Source: Lachnospiraceae bacterium
Lineage (GTDB): Bacteria > Bacillota > Clostridia > Lachnospirales > Lachnospiraceae
NCBI GenBank assembly: GCA_023664345.1
Contig: JAMPFQ010000004.1
Span: 1-64,000, forward strand
Reading direction: 5' to 3'
DNA: 64,000 nucleotides
Of this stretch, positions 42,682-50,967 are shown one piece after another. Below the pieces are notes generated by a model that saw only the letters and a list, made by a program, of their open reading frames with translations, had not been told where the DNA came from and did not search any database. The translations under genes were made by a program, and so were the position numbers. Position 1 is the first letter of the stretch. Each line of letters starts with the position of its first letter.

Positions 42682-42850
42682 CTTCCAATCATGCCGCCTC
42701 CGGCGGCACAAACAATCGATAAACCGCTGCAAGACCGGAAGAATCCGTTCTGCGGATTCTTCCCGGAATGACTTAGATTTTCTTAGGTTGTGTACTATGC
42801 CGAACACAGTTCGGCAACAACCTTAGAAAATCTTCATTCCGTTCACACTT
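42682..42850. repeat. Long multi-hairpin intergenic element, diverged copy 3
   Basis: It shares the head (ATGCCGCCTCCGGCGGCACA) and overall design with the copies at 16936 and 27675. The stems differ: GGAAGAATCCG/CGGATTCTTCC and a large one with AGATTTTCTTAGGTTGT..ACAACCTTAGAAAATCT enclosing GCCGAAC/GTTCGGC. Structure is kept while sequence changed. It fills the gap between the HAD phosphatase stop and rsmA. Confidence 0.8.
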
Positions 42851-42871
42851 TCCTCTTGGGATCGCTCTTTC

Positions 42872-43531
42872 TCAGATAAGGCTCGCGCCCCATTTCAGGA
42901 ATTCCAGAACCTCTGACAGATTCCGGAAGATCCGGTAACTCAGATGCCTGATCTCCTCATCCGGCTGCAGTATATCCGGCACCATCAGGGGACACATCCC
43001 CGCCCCATAAGCGGCCCTTATCCCATTGGGCGAGTCCTCCACGGCATAAGCCTCACAGGGTTCTACGCCCAGATGCCTGCAGGCGATCAGGTAGATATCC
43101 GGCAGTGGCTTGGAATGCTCCACCATATCCCCGGTCACAATGGCCTGAAAATACTCCTTGATCCCCGCGCGTTCCAGATGATCGATCACGGATGACCTTT
43201 TGGTGGAGGAAGCCAGTCCCACGATCCACTGCTCCTCTTTCAGCCAGGTTAATATCTCTTTCACTCCCGGCATCATGGGCAGGCCGTTTTCTTCGATATA
43301 CTCCCAGAACCTCCGGAATGCTTTCTTCCGAAAGCCATCATAGTCAAAGTCCTGTCCATAGGCCTCCAGCACGATCTTCCTGCTGTCATTGGAATTGCCT
43401 CCGATGCATCGGGGAAATATCTTCTCCATATCCGGCAGACCCTCCTCCTCCGCCACGGCGACCCAGCTTTCCATGCACACACGTTCCGTATCGAACAGAA
43501 CCCCGTCCATATCAAATACGACTGCTTTCAT
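42872..43531 (-). CDS. HAD family hydrolase, beta-phosphoglucomutase-like
   Basis: A 219-residue HAD subfamily IA enzyme: VVFDMDGVLFDTE (nucleophile Asp and the second Asp), LASSTKRSSV (motif II), Lys of HSKPLPDIYL (motif III) and VEDSPNGIRAA (motif IV). A helical cap follows the first motif. It could be a phosphatase or a sugar phosphomutase; the sequence alone does not separate them. A hairpin-plus-ribosome-site cassette joins it to the DHHW gene upstream, so it ends that operon. Confidence 0.88.
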   Translation of the reverse strand: MKAVVFDMDGVLFDTERVCMESWVAVAEEEGLPDMEKIFPRCIGGNSNDSRKIVLEAYGQDFDYDGFRKKAFRRFWEYIEENGLPMMPGVKEILTWLKEEQWIVGLASSTKRSSVIDHLERAGIKEYFQAIVTGDMVEHSKPLPDIYLIACRHLGVEPCEAYAVEDSPNGIRAAYGAGMCPLMVPDILQPDEEIRHLSYRIFRNLSEVLEFLKWGASLI

Positions 43532-43587
43532 ATTTCCTCTCATTCCGCCGCGCAAGCGGCACTTTGATCCACGGGAACTTTGGGACG
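43532..43587 (-). repeat. Intercistronic hairpin/ribosome-site cassette, copy B1
   Basis: Immediately after the DHHW stop and up to the HAD start, the minus strand reads GTCCCAAAGTTCCCG, then a GCCGC/GCGGC hairpin, then GGAATGAGAGGAAAT and the ATG. Copy B2 at 62290-62350 is nearly identical, and a shorter relative sits at 46147-46176. The hairpin ends a few bases before the ribosome site. Confidence 0.75.
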
Positions 43588-44706
43588 CTACAGGTAATTG
43601 AACTCCTCCAGGAAATGAATGCAGTTATAGAGCACCAGCACATCCATCCCTTTCTCAGGTTCCATCTGCTTCATCAGCGCGGACAGCTTCCCGTTATAAT
43701 ACCGCAGATCCACCACATAGATCCTCTCATAGTGCGGCGTCAGCAGCGGAATCATGCTGTTGGCATAAGAGTCCTTGATCACAAACAGCGTCTTCCCGTT
43801 CCGGTAGCTGGTATCGATCTGGATAAAAGCGTGATTGTCGTCCAAAAAGAATCCGTACTGATTCTTTGTGTCCAGATACGAGGTCTCATAAAAAGTATCC
43901 GTCACCCTGTCAAAATCATAGGTCACTGTCACAGGGCGCTTCTCCGTTCCCTCGAAATACCGGATAACGTCCCCCTCCCGATCCAGATTCGTTTTAGAAT
44001 GCAGCGTCCCCAGAAAGTCCTCCGAAACCACCGTCATGGCATTGGTGCGGTAAGCGTAAGGCTCCTCTCCCAGGGCCTCCGCCCAGGCCAGATATCCATA
44101 ATAGGCTCCCAGGCTTGTCCAGTGATGGTCGCTGCGGTAATAGATCTCTTCCTCCATATGGGCTTTCAGGCTTCCATAGACATCCACATAATGCTCTCCA
44201 CCCACCTGTGCCGCCACCCTTTCCAGAAACGCCGCCTGATCGTAATACGGCGCGTTGGCAGGCATTTTATCCGTCAGGATATTGTCCGCTGTGGGCACCA
44301 GCATGACAGCGGCATCCCACTCATCTGTCAGATTCTGCAGCAACGCCATCCGCTTCGCCACCAGGATCTCGGAATAATCCTCCGGCAGGTGCTGCTCGAT
44401 CAGATAACCGTCCGCCCCCAGATAGACTCCGTTTATCTCCTTTTTCTGCAGCAGGATATCCATCTGCGTCTTGATGCCGACCCACTTGTCCCTGCTGACA
44501 AACTGATCGGTCACATAGGCCTCATAATCTTCCGCGTATTTCCCTGAAAGGATATTGTCCCTGGAAACCACAGGCCTGGCGGCGAGCAGCCTGTTTTCCG
44601 TCTCCGAATAGATTCTGTCCTCGTGGAAAAGATCCGCCACGGTGAATATCAATATGATGGCAGCGATCACTGCGGATGTAAAAAAAGCGTTTTTCTTTTC
44701 TTCCAT
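43588..44706 (-). CDS. DHHW family protein (AlgX/AlgJ-like O-acyl transfer partner)
   Basis: A 372-residue protein with one N-terminal membrane anchor (FFTSAVIAAIILIFTVADLF) and an SGNH-like extracytoplasmic domain. YYRSDHHWTSLGAYYGYLAW carries the DHHW motif, and IKDSYANSMIPLL the Ser-containing motif. Such proteins work with MBOAT acyltransferases to O-acylate exported polysaccharides. The MBOAT gene lies 27 bases upstream, as expected. The target polymer is not indicated. Confidence 0.87.
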   Translation of the reverse strand: MEEKKNAFFTSAVIAAIILIFTVADLFHEDRIYSETENRLLAARPVVSRDNILSGKYAEDYEAYVTDQFVSRDKWVGIKTQMDILLQKKEINGVYLGADGYLIEQHLPEDYSEILVAKRMALLQNLTDEWDAAVMLVPTADNILTDKMPANAPYYDQAAFLERVAAQVGGEHYVDVYGSLKAHMEEEIYYRSDHHWTSLGAYYGYLAWAEALGEEPYAYRTNAMTVVSEDFLGTLHSKTNLDREGDVIRYFEGTEKRPVTVTYDFDRVTDTFYETSYLDTKNQYGFFLDDNHAFIQIDTSYRNGKTLFVIKDSYANSMIPLLTPHYERIYVVDLRYYNGKLSALMKQMEPEKGMDVLVLYNCIHFLEEFNYL

Positions 44707-44733
44707 AGCGACTCTTCTTTCTGAACGGCTGCA

Positions 44734-46146
44734 TTAAAATCTGAAATACAGAAAAGGATTGAACGTGCCGTCTACGATCACAGTAATGGAAAGCAGCAGC
44801 AGCACCGCCGGAACTACCTTTTCCCACAGACGGTACAGAGCGATCCCCCACCCGGTCTCCGCTCTCTCCAGCCTGCCTGCCAGCATCCCCGGCAATGGAG
44901 TGGCCGCCACAGCAGCGATCGCAAACAGGATAAGGTATTCCCCGAACAGGTAAAGTCCCAGACTGTCCGTCAGCTTTCCGCCAAAGCCAAACATAGCCGC
45001 CAGATATCCGCCGATCCCGGCAGGCGTTCCCAGAGCGAACAGAACCCAGCCCAGCAGCACTGCCAGCCCGTTATACAAGATCCCGACCCCTTTCGGCAAT
45101 CTTGCCAGGACTTTCCCCAAAAACAGCTTTTCCATCATCAGGAGCAGCGCGAACCAGAGTCCCCAGAGCAGGAAATTCCAGCCTGCGCCATGCCAGATGC
45201 CTGTGAGCATCCAGACGATCAGGATGTTCAGCAGCTGCCTGGGCACACCCTTACGGTTCCCGCCCAGAGGGATATAGACATATTCCCGAAACCAGCTTCC
45301 GAGGGAGATATGCCACCTGCGCCAGAAATCCGTGACGGAGGAGGCAATGTAGGGATGGTCGAAATTCTCCGGGAAACGGAATCCCAGGATCTCTCCCAGC
45401 CCGATGGCCATATCGGAGTAGCCCGAAAAATCAAAATAAATCTGGAAAGCAAAGGCAAGTATCCCCATCCATGCGGTAAAAACGCTCAAACTCCCAAAAT
45501 CCATAGCGGAAATCTCCGCCCAGAGTTCACCGATGGTATTGGCCAGCAGGGCCTTTTTCGCCAGGCCTGTGACAAAGCGCTTCAGGCCGTGGCTGATTCC
45601 CATGATGTCCACTTTCCTGTGGTGCAGATCCTCCTCCACGGAACTGTATCTGACGATGGGGCCCGCGATCAGCTGGGGGAACATAGCCACATACACGCCA
45701 AAGTCCAGAATGTTCTTCTGCACTTTCGCCTTGCCGCGATATACGTCGATGGTGTAGGACATGGTTTGGAAAGTATAAAAGGAAATTCCGATGGGCAGCG
45801 GAAGATCCAGGAGCGGCAGCCCCGCCCCCGTCAGTCCGTTTATCGACCGGATCAGGAAGTCCGCATATTTAAAAAAACACAGAATAAACAGATTGACCAT
45901 CACGGAAAGGATCAGGAACGCTTTCGCCTGATTCCGCCCCCGGAATCTCCCGATCAGCCGCCCGTTCACATAATCAACAATGGTGGAAAACAGCATCAGC
46001 AGCACATAGACCGGCTCACCCCAGGCATAAAAAAGCAGACTTCCCAGGAAGAGAATCACATTCTTTCCTCTTCCTGGGATCAGGAAATATGCTATAAAGA
46101 AAAAGGGCAGAAACCGGAACAAAAACATCACACTGCTGAAAACCAT
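44734..46146 (-). CDS. MBOAT family O-acyltransferase (AlgI/DltB-like)
   Basis: A 470-residue polytopic membrane protein with about ten helices. ISFYTFQTMSYTIDVYRGK, DFWRRWHISLGSWFREYVYI and TGIWHGAGWNFLLWGLWF (with the catalytic His) are MBOAT hallmarks. It moves an acyl group, usually acetyl, across the membrane onto the DHHW partner. It stands between a DUF4358 lipoprotein and the DHHW gene, a common clostridial O-acylation operon. Confidence 0.93.
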   Translation of the reverse strand: MVFSSVMFLFRFLPFFFIAYFLIPGRGKNVILFLGSLLFYAWGEPVYVLLMLFSTIVDYVNGRLIGRFRGRNQAKAFLILSVMVNLFILCFFKYADFLIRSINGLTGAGLPLLDLPLPIGISFYTFQTMSYTIDVYRGKAKVQKNILDFGVYVAMFPQLIAGPIVRYSSVEEDLHHRKVDIMGISHGLKRFVTGLAKKALLANTIGELWAEISAMDFGSLSVFTAWMGILAFAFQIYFDFSGYSDMAIGLGEILGFRFPENFDHPYIASSVTDFWRRWHISLGSWFREYVYIPLGGNRKGVPRQLLNILIVWMLTGIWHGAGWNFLLWGLWFALLLMMEKLFLGKVLARLPKGVGILYNGLAVLLGWVLFALGTPAGIGGYLAAMFGFGGKLTDSLGLYLFGEYLILFAIAAVAATPLPGMLAGRLERAETGWGIALYRLWEKVVPAVLLLLSITVIVDGTFNPFLYFRF

Positions 46147-46176
46147 TTCCCCTCCCGTTCCGCCGCGCAGGCGGCC
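46147..46176 (-). repeat. Intercistronic hairpin/ribosome-site cassette, short copy B3
   Basis: Between the DUF4358 stop and the MBOAT start the minus strand carries GCCGCCTGCGCGGCGG followed by AACGGGAGGGGAA and the ATG. The arrangement matches the cassettes at 43532 and 62290, but the distal GTCCCAAAGTTCCCG block is absent. Confidence 0.6.
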
Positions 46177-46887
46177 TTACTGCACTTTATCCCTGACGAT
46201 CCCGATCACAAGATCGTTCAATTCCTGACAATGGAGGATCACCGCCTCGTCGCCGCTGTCCATCAGATCCATGACATCACCGCCCAGCTGGGAGAAGCAG
46301 ACGTAATTGCCGATTGTCTCAATCCGGGACGCCTGCACAATGCCCACGTTCGCGGGATATTGCATCGTTCCGTTGATCTGGACGTCACGATAAGCCTCCA
46401 AAGCGGCCTCCACATCTTCCACCTTACCATCTTTTGCCTTGATAATCAACAGGGTATCTACATTTGCGCTGATCATGGGCATCTCCGCGAAGTAATCGTC
46501 ATACATATCCGAAGTGATCCCAAACTGCGCCTCCAGCATATCGGGCATCAAAGGCATATTGGGGAAATAATCATCCCCCGCCTGCTCCAGGACAGCCTCC
46601 TTGATCCCTGCCATCTCCTCAGTCCAGCCCGTCTCATAATCGTGGCCGCTGTCTCCCGCTGTGGCGCCCTGGGCCGGATCGGCCGCTCCCAAACCGCTGC
46701 CTGACTGGTCTCCCGTGCCGCTGGCAGTCTGCCCGCCGCCTCCTGTCTGATCCCCCGCCGCGGCGCTGCCCTCTGTCTGGCTCCCCGCCGAACTGCTCTG
46801 GCTGTCCCCGGCCTTATCGCCGTTCCCGCAGGCAGCCAGGCTCACCAGCGCCATTCCTGTACACAGATACACAACTAATCTTTTCAT
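46177..46887 (-). CDS. DUF4358 domain lipoprotein
   Basis: A 236-residue lipoprotein. The signal ends in a lipobox (LVSLAACGNG), so the Cys near residue 20 is lipidated and the protein is anchored outside the membrane. A Ser/Gly/Gln-rich linker leads to the DUF4358 domain (residues about 95-236; AMINSANVDTLLIIKAKDGK on the coding side begins with MISANVDTLL). DUF4358 genes often precede MBOAT/DHHW pairs, as here, so a role in O-acylation is likely but unproven. Confidence 0.85.
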   Translation of the reverse strand: MKRLVVYLCTGMALVSLAACGNGDKAGDSQSSSAGSQTEGSAAAGDQTGGGGQTASGTGDQSGSGLGAADPAQGATAGDSGHDYETGWTEEMAGIKEAVLEQAGDDYFPNMPLMPDMLEAQFGITSDMYDDYFAEMPMISANVDTLLIIKAKDGKVEDVEAALEAYRDVQINGTMQYPANVGIVQASRIETIGNYVCFSQLGGDVMDLMDSGDEAVILHCQELNDLVIGIVRDKVQ

Positions 46888-46903
46888 AAATAAAATAACC
46901 TCC

Positions 46904-47170
46904 ATTCCAGTTCCGCTTCTACACTGCAACGCCCCTTGCTCTGAAAGTAATTTCCATCTGCAAAATACGCAGCTGTAAATTCCTTTCATGTGCCGATCTC
47001 TGGCACATTGGTTTCCCGTTCCGAAGCTGTTTCCTATTCCAGTTCCGCTTCTACACTGCAACGCCCCTTGTTCTGAAAGTAATTTCCATCTGCAAAATAC
47101 GCAGCTGTAAATTCCTTTCGAGCGTTTTCGTTCCGAAGCTGTTTCCTATTCCAGTTCCGCTTCTGCACGT
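46904..47170. repeat. Tandem repeat, units of 132 and 112 bp plus partial
   Basis: Units start at 46904, 47036 and 47148 with ATTCCAGTTCCGCTTCT and end with GTTCCGAAGCTGTTTCCT. Each contains GAAAGTAATTT pairing with AAATTCCTTTC around a CTGC/GCAG core. The first unit carries about 20 extra bases with a TGTGCC/GGCACA palindrome. Borders match the array at 18541-18791, while the middles differ. Confidence 0.88.
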
Positions 47171-47192
47171 ACTTTTATCAGTGTATCCAAAT

Positions 47193-48968
47193 TTATGCGG
47201 AAACTTCATGCTGAATCTGCAGTTCATATAATTTCTTATAGATGCCGTTCTGAGCCAGCAGTTCCTGGTGGGTTCCCTGCTCCCTGATCTTGCCCTTGTG
47301 CATGACCATGATACAGTCCGCGTGTTGGATGGTGGAGAGACGGTGCGCCACCATGATGGTGGTCCTGCCCCGCATCAGCTTCTCCAGCGCCTCTTGGATC
47401 AGCAGTTCTGTCTCCGTGTCGATATTGGCGGTGGCCTCATCCATCACCAGGATCTGGGGCTTATGGGCCAGCGTTCTGGCAAAGGAAAGCAGCTGCCTTT
47501 CCCCGGCGGAAAAGGTTGCCCCTCTCTCGGAAACCGGTTCCTGATATCCCTTGGGCAGTCTCTCTATGAAATGGGACGCGTTCACATATTCCGCCGCCTC
47601 TTTGATCTGTTCCGTCGTGATATCCCCGTCATAAAGCCGGATATTGCTCTCGATAGTTCCCTCAAAGATAAACACATCCTGCTGCATCTGCCCGATGGCG
47701 CTGCGCAGCTGCTTCTTGCTGAGCCTCCTGATATCCACGCCGTCTATGTAGATATTTCCCCGCTGGATATCATAATATCTTCCGATCAGGTTCAGGATAG
47801 AGGACTTGCCCGCCCCCGTGGCGCCCACAAAGGCCACGCTCTGTCCCGGCTCGATCACAAAGGACACATCCCGCAGCACATAATTCTCGTTGTCATAGGC
47901 GAACCACACATGGGAAAACTCGATCTTCCCTTTGATCTCCGGCAATATGACAGGATTGTCATCTTCCTTGACCGTAGGTTCCTCACTCATAATGGTAAAA
48001 ATCTTTTCCGCGGAGGCGATACAGGACTGCAGCGTGGAAAACTGTTCCGCCAGTTCCTGGATCGGCTCAAAAAAGGATTGGATGTACTGGGCGAAAATAT
48101 AGAGCGTACCAATGGAGATCACCTGACCCAGCACATCCCTGCTTCCCACGCCCAGCACGATCATCAGCGAAATAACGCTGAGGATATAGATCAACGGGCG
48201 GAAGATCGCGAACACCAGCATCTCCCGATAGTAAGCCTTGAACAGTTTCCTGTTCTTATCGTCAAATTCCTCAAATTTGCGCTGTTCCCTGCCGAAGATC
48301 TGAATGATCCGCATACCGGAAATATTTTCCGACAGGAATGTATTGATATCCGTCAGCCTGGTCCTGGACAGTCGGTAAGTTTCCCTTGCAATCTTCCTGA
48401 AAACCACCGTCAGCACCGCCACCACGGGCAGCAGCACAAAGGAGACCAGCGCCAGCCTCCAGTCCATCAGCAGCATCACCACAGCCAGACCGATGATCTT
48501 GATAATGTTGCGGAACAGCCTGACCAGGATCCCGGAGTACATTTCATTCAATGCCTCCACATCGTTGGTCACCCTGGTCACCAGCTTTCCCACGGGCGTC
48601 AGGTCAAAATAGCGGCTGCTCAGGCTCTGGATATGGGCATACAGTTCCCTGCGGACCGTATGGATGATGCTCTGCCCCGTCTTTTGCAATATCCAGGTCT
48701 GGGAGATATTAAAGATAAAACTGAATGCCAGCACGATCCCGTATTTGATCGCCGTGTCTATGATAACACTGTAATCACCGTTGGCCTCAAAGGTATCCAC
48801 TGCATTACCGATCAGCGTAGGCCGATACAGGTCGAATCCCGTCAGCGCCAGCACCAGCGCCAGGCTCAAAAGCATCCAGCCAATATAAGGCTTCATATAG
48901 GAAAGCAGATGGAGCAGTGCGCTTCCTTTATAATTGGATTCCAGATTGTCTTCCGTCAAAACACTCAT
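47193..48968 (-). CDS. ABC exporter half-transporter with canonical catalytic Glu
   Basis: A 591-residue fused membrane domain (six helices) and ATPase. Walker A is FVGATGAGKSS, the signature is degenerate (FSAGERQLLSFARTL), Walker B is ILVMDEATANIDTETE with the catalytic Glu, and the His switch is VAHRLST. It follows the partner gene at 49074. In heterodimeric exporters one ATP site is degenerate; here the odd signature pairs with the Asp-type Walker B of the partner. The substrate, drug or lipid, is unknown. Confidence 0.93.
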   Translation of the reverse strand: MSVLTEDNLESNYKGSALLHLLSYMKPYIGWMLLSLALVLALTGFDLYRPTLIGNAVDTFEANGDYSVIIDTAIKYGIVLAFSFIFNISQTWILQKTGQSIIHTVRRELYAHIQSLSSRYFDLTPVGKLVTRVTNDVEALNEMYSGILVRLFRNIIKIIGLAVVMLLMDWRLALVSFVLLPVVAVLTVVFRKIARETYRLSRTRLTDINTFLSENISGMRIIQIFGREQRKFEEFDDKNRKLFKAYYREMLVFAIFRPLIYILSVISLMIVLGVGSRDVLGQVISIGTLYIFAQYIQSFFEPIQELAEQFSTLQSCIASAEKIFTIMSEEPTVKEDDNPVILPEIKGKIEFSHVWFAYDNENYVLRDVSFVIEPGQSVAFVGATGAGKSSILNLIGRYYDIQRGNIYIDGVDIRRLSKKQLRSAIGQMQQDVFIFEGTIESNIRLYDGDITTEQIKEAAEYVNASHFIERLPKGYQEPVSERGATFSAGERQLLSFARTLAHKPQILVMDEATANIDTETELLIQEALEKLMRGRTTIMVAHRLSTIQHADCIMVMHKGKIREQGTHQELLAQNGIYKKLYELQIQHEVSA

Positions 48969-48984
48969 TCATAACCTCATTTCT

Positions 48985-49075
48985 GTGCCATTGCGCACAC
49001 CTGTCTCAGATCTTCTGCGACTTTCGCTTACAGGAAACGCCTCGCAGGATCACTTTCTGAGCAGTTATCCTTTTT
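48985..49075. repeat. Diverged relative of the 7440-7594 element
   Basis: This gap between the two ABC genes resembles the right part of the MITE-like element: CTGTCTCAGATCTTCTGCGA, then CGCCTCGCAGGATCA, and an end AGCAGTTATCC matching AACAGTTACC. The left inverted repeat is not clear. It may be an eroded copy. Confidence 0.45.
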
Positions 49076-50840
49076 ATAACTCTTTCAATTCCTGCTCCAG
49101 CTGCTGCTTCTCGTAAATATGCGCATAGAAGCCGCCCTGCGCAAGCAGTTCCTCGTGAGTGCCATACTCCGTCATCTCACCCTCCGCAAGCACGGCGATA
49201 TGATCCGCTTTCTGCAGTGTGGAAACACGGTGCGCGATCAGGATCGTGGTCATGCCCCGGCGCAGCTGCACCAGATTCTCCAGGATCTGCTCCTCCGTAT
49301 CCGTGTCCACCGCCGAGAGGGAATCATCCAGGATCAGGATGGGCGCGTTCATCAGCAGCGCCCTGGCGATGGAACTCCTCTGCTTCTGTCCGCCGGACAG
49401 GGTGACGCCCCGCTCTCCCACCACAGTCTCATAATTTTCCGGAAACTCCATGATATTGTCATGGATGCAGGCAAGCCTTGCGGCCTGATGGATCTTCTTG
49501 CGCAGTTCCGGATGCTCCCCGATCCGCTCCTCCAGCCCGAAAGCGATATTTTCCTCCAGGGTGTCGGAAAACAGGAAATTGTCCTGGGGCACATAAGCCA
49601 CATCCCGGTGCAGCATGGCAAGGGGAATCTCGTCAATGGGCTTTCCGTCGATCAGCAGCATCCCCTCCCCGCAGTCATAGACCCGCAGGAGCAAATCCGC
49701 CAGGGAAGATTTCCCGCTGCCGGTCCTGCCCAGGATTGCCAGCATCTCCCCTGCCTTGATATGCAGGTTGATATTTTTCAACACCGGAAATTCCCCGTCG
49801 GGGTATGTAAAAGTCAGATCTTTTAACTGAATATCCCCCCTGATGTGATCCGTCTCCGTCCACTCAGGGTACTTGTCCACGATATCCGGCTTCTCCGCGA
49901 AAATACAGGCGATACGCTTAAAAGCCGCTGCCGCCTGGGTAAAGGAATTGATACAGTCCCCGCAGGCGATCATGGGCCACACCAGCATACCGATATATGT
50001 ATTGAAGGCCACAAACTGACCGATGGAAACCTGCCCGCCCAGCACCATCTTTCCCCCAAAGATCAGGGTCAGCAGCAGGCTGATGCCCGTGATGGCATCC
50101 AGCAGCGGGCCGAAGATGGCGCGCAGCTTTACCACCGCCAGGTTCTTGTCCATATTGTTCAGGCTTGCTTCCTCAAAGGATCTGAAATCCGCCTCCTCCT
50201 GCACAAAAGCTTTCAGCACCCTCACGCCCGCCAGGCTCTCCTGTGCCTTGTCGGACAGTTCGGAAAAGGCGTCCTGGCGCCTTAACTGCCGCTTTTTCAC
50301 TTCAATGCCGTAAAAATAACATCCTATGGCCACCAGGATCAGGGGGATAAAGGCCAGCAGCGTCAGCCGGAAATCCACATACACGATCATCTTCACCAGC
50401 ACCATGACGGTCATGACCACCGCGTCAAAGGTGGTCACCACCGCCATGCCCACCGCCATGCGGATGGCCTGCAGATCATTGGTAAAATGCGCCATCAGGT
50501 CACCTGTCTTGTGGCTGTTAAAATACCTGGCCGACAAAGTTTCCAGATGCCCAAACATATCGTTGCGCAGATGATACTCGATGCCCCGCGCCGCTCCCTG
50601 GAGAAAATACCTCCAGCCGAAGCGTCCCAGCGTCATGACCATGCCCGCCGCGAAGATCTTCACCAATATGGGGATCACTCCCTGCATCCCGAAAGCGCCC
50701 TCCGTCAGGCCGTCTATGATCTCCCCTGTGTACTGGGGGATATAAAGGCTGGCCATGTCCACCAACAGCAGGATAATAATGCCTGCGATATAGTTCCATT
50801 TATATTTCCATAAATAAGGAAATAGAGAAAATTTCTTCAT
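49074..50840 (-). CDS. ABC exporter half-transporter with Asp in place of catalytic Glu
   Basis: A 588-residue half-transporter. Six membrane helices precede Walker A LGRTGSGKSS, canonical signature LSGGQKQRSS, and Walker B ILILDDSLSAVDTDTE, where Asp stands in for the catalytic Glu. That marks the degenerate-site subunit of a heterodimeric exporter; the partner follows 105 bases downstream. I choose the ATG at 50840, five bases after GGAGG. Confidence 0.93.
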   Translation of the reverse strand: MKKFSLFPYLWKYKWNYIAGIIILLLVDMASLYIPQYTGEIIDGLTEGAFGMQGVIPILVKIFAAGMVMTLGRFGWRYFLQGAARGIEYHLRNDMFGHLETLSARYFNSHKTGDLMAHFTNDLQAIRMAVGMAVVTTFDAVVMTVMVLVKMIVYVDFRLTLLAFIPLILVAIGCYFYGIEVKKRQLRRQDAFSELSDKAQESLAGVRVLKAFVQEEADFRSFEEASLNNMDKNLAVVKLRAIFGPLLDAITGISLLLTLIFGGKMVLGGQVSIGQFVAFNTYIGMLVWPMIACGDCINSFTQAAAAFKRIACIFAEKPDIVDKYPEWTETDHIRGDIQLKDLTFTYPDGEFPVLKNINLHIKAGEMLAILGRTGSGKSSLADLLLRVYDCGEGMLLIDGKPIDEIPLAMLHRDVAYVPQDNFLFSDTLEENIAFGLEERIGEHPELRKKIHQAARLACIHDNIMEFPENYETVVGERGVTLSGGQKQRSSIARALLMNAPILILDDSLSAVDTDTEEQILENLVQLRRGMTTILIAHRVSTLQKADHIAVLAEGEMTEYGTHEELLAQGGFYAHIYEKQQLEQELKEL

Positions 50841-50967
50841 GTTATCCTCCATGCCAGAACCGTTTCCTGCAGTCAAGGCACATTTCCGGTTCCAACGTAA
50901 ATTACATAACAGTTCAGCCATGCCATTCATAAGCTGCCGATCAGGACTCAAGCCGTCAGGCCGCTTT

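Noticed and set aside
45190..46704. 504-codon plus-strand open frame opposite MBOAT and DUF4358
   Set aside because: It spans two real genes on the other strand and shows no recognisable domain.
47268..48974. 568-codon plus-strand open frame opposite the ABC transporter
   Set aside because: It is antisense to a clear exporter gene over almost its whole length, with His/Gln/Asp-rich composition typical of mirror frames.
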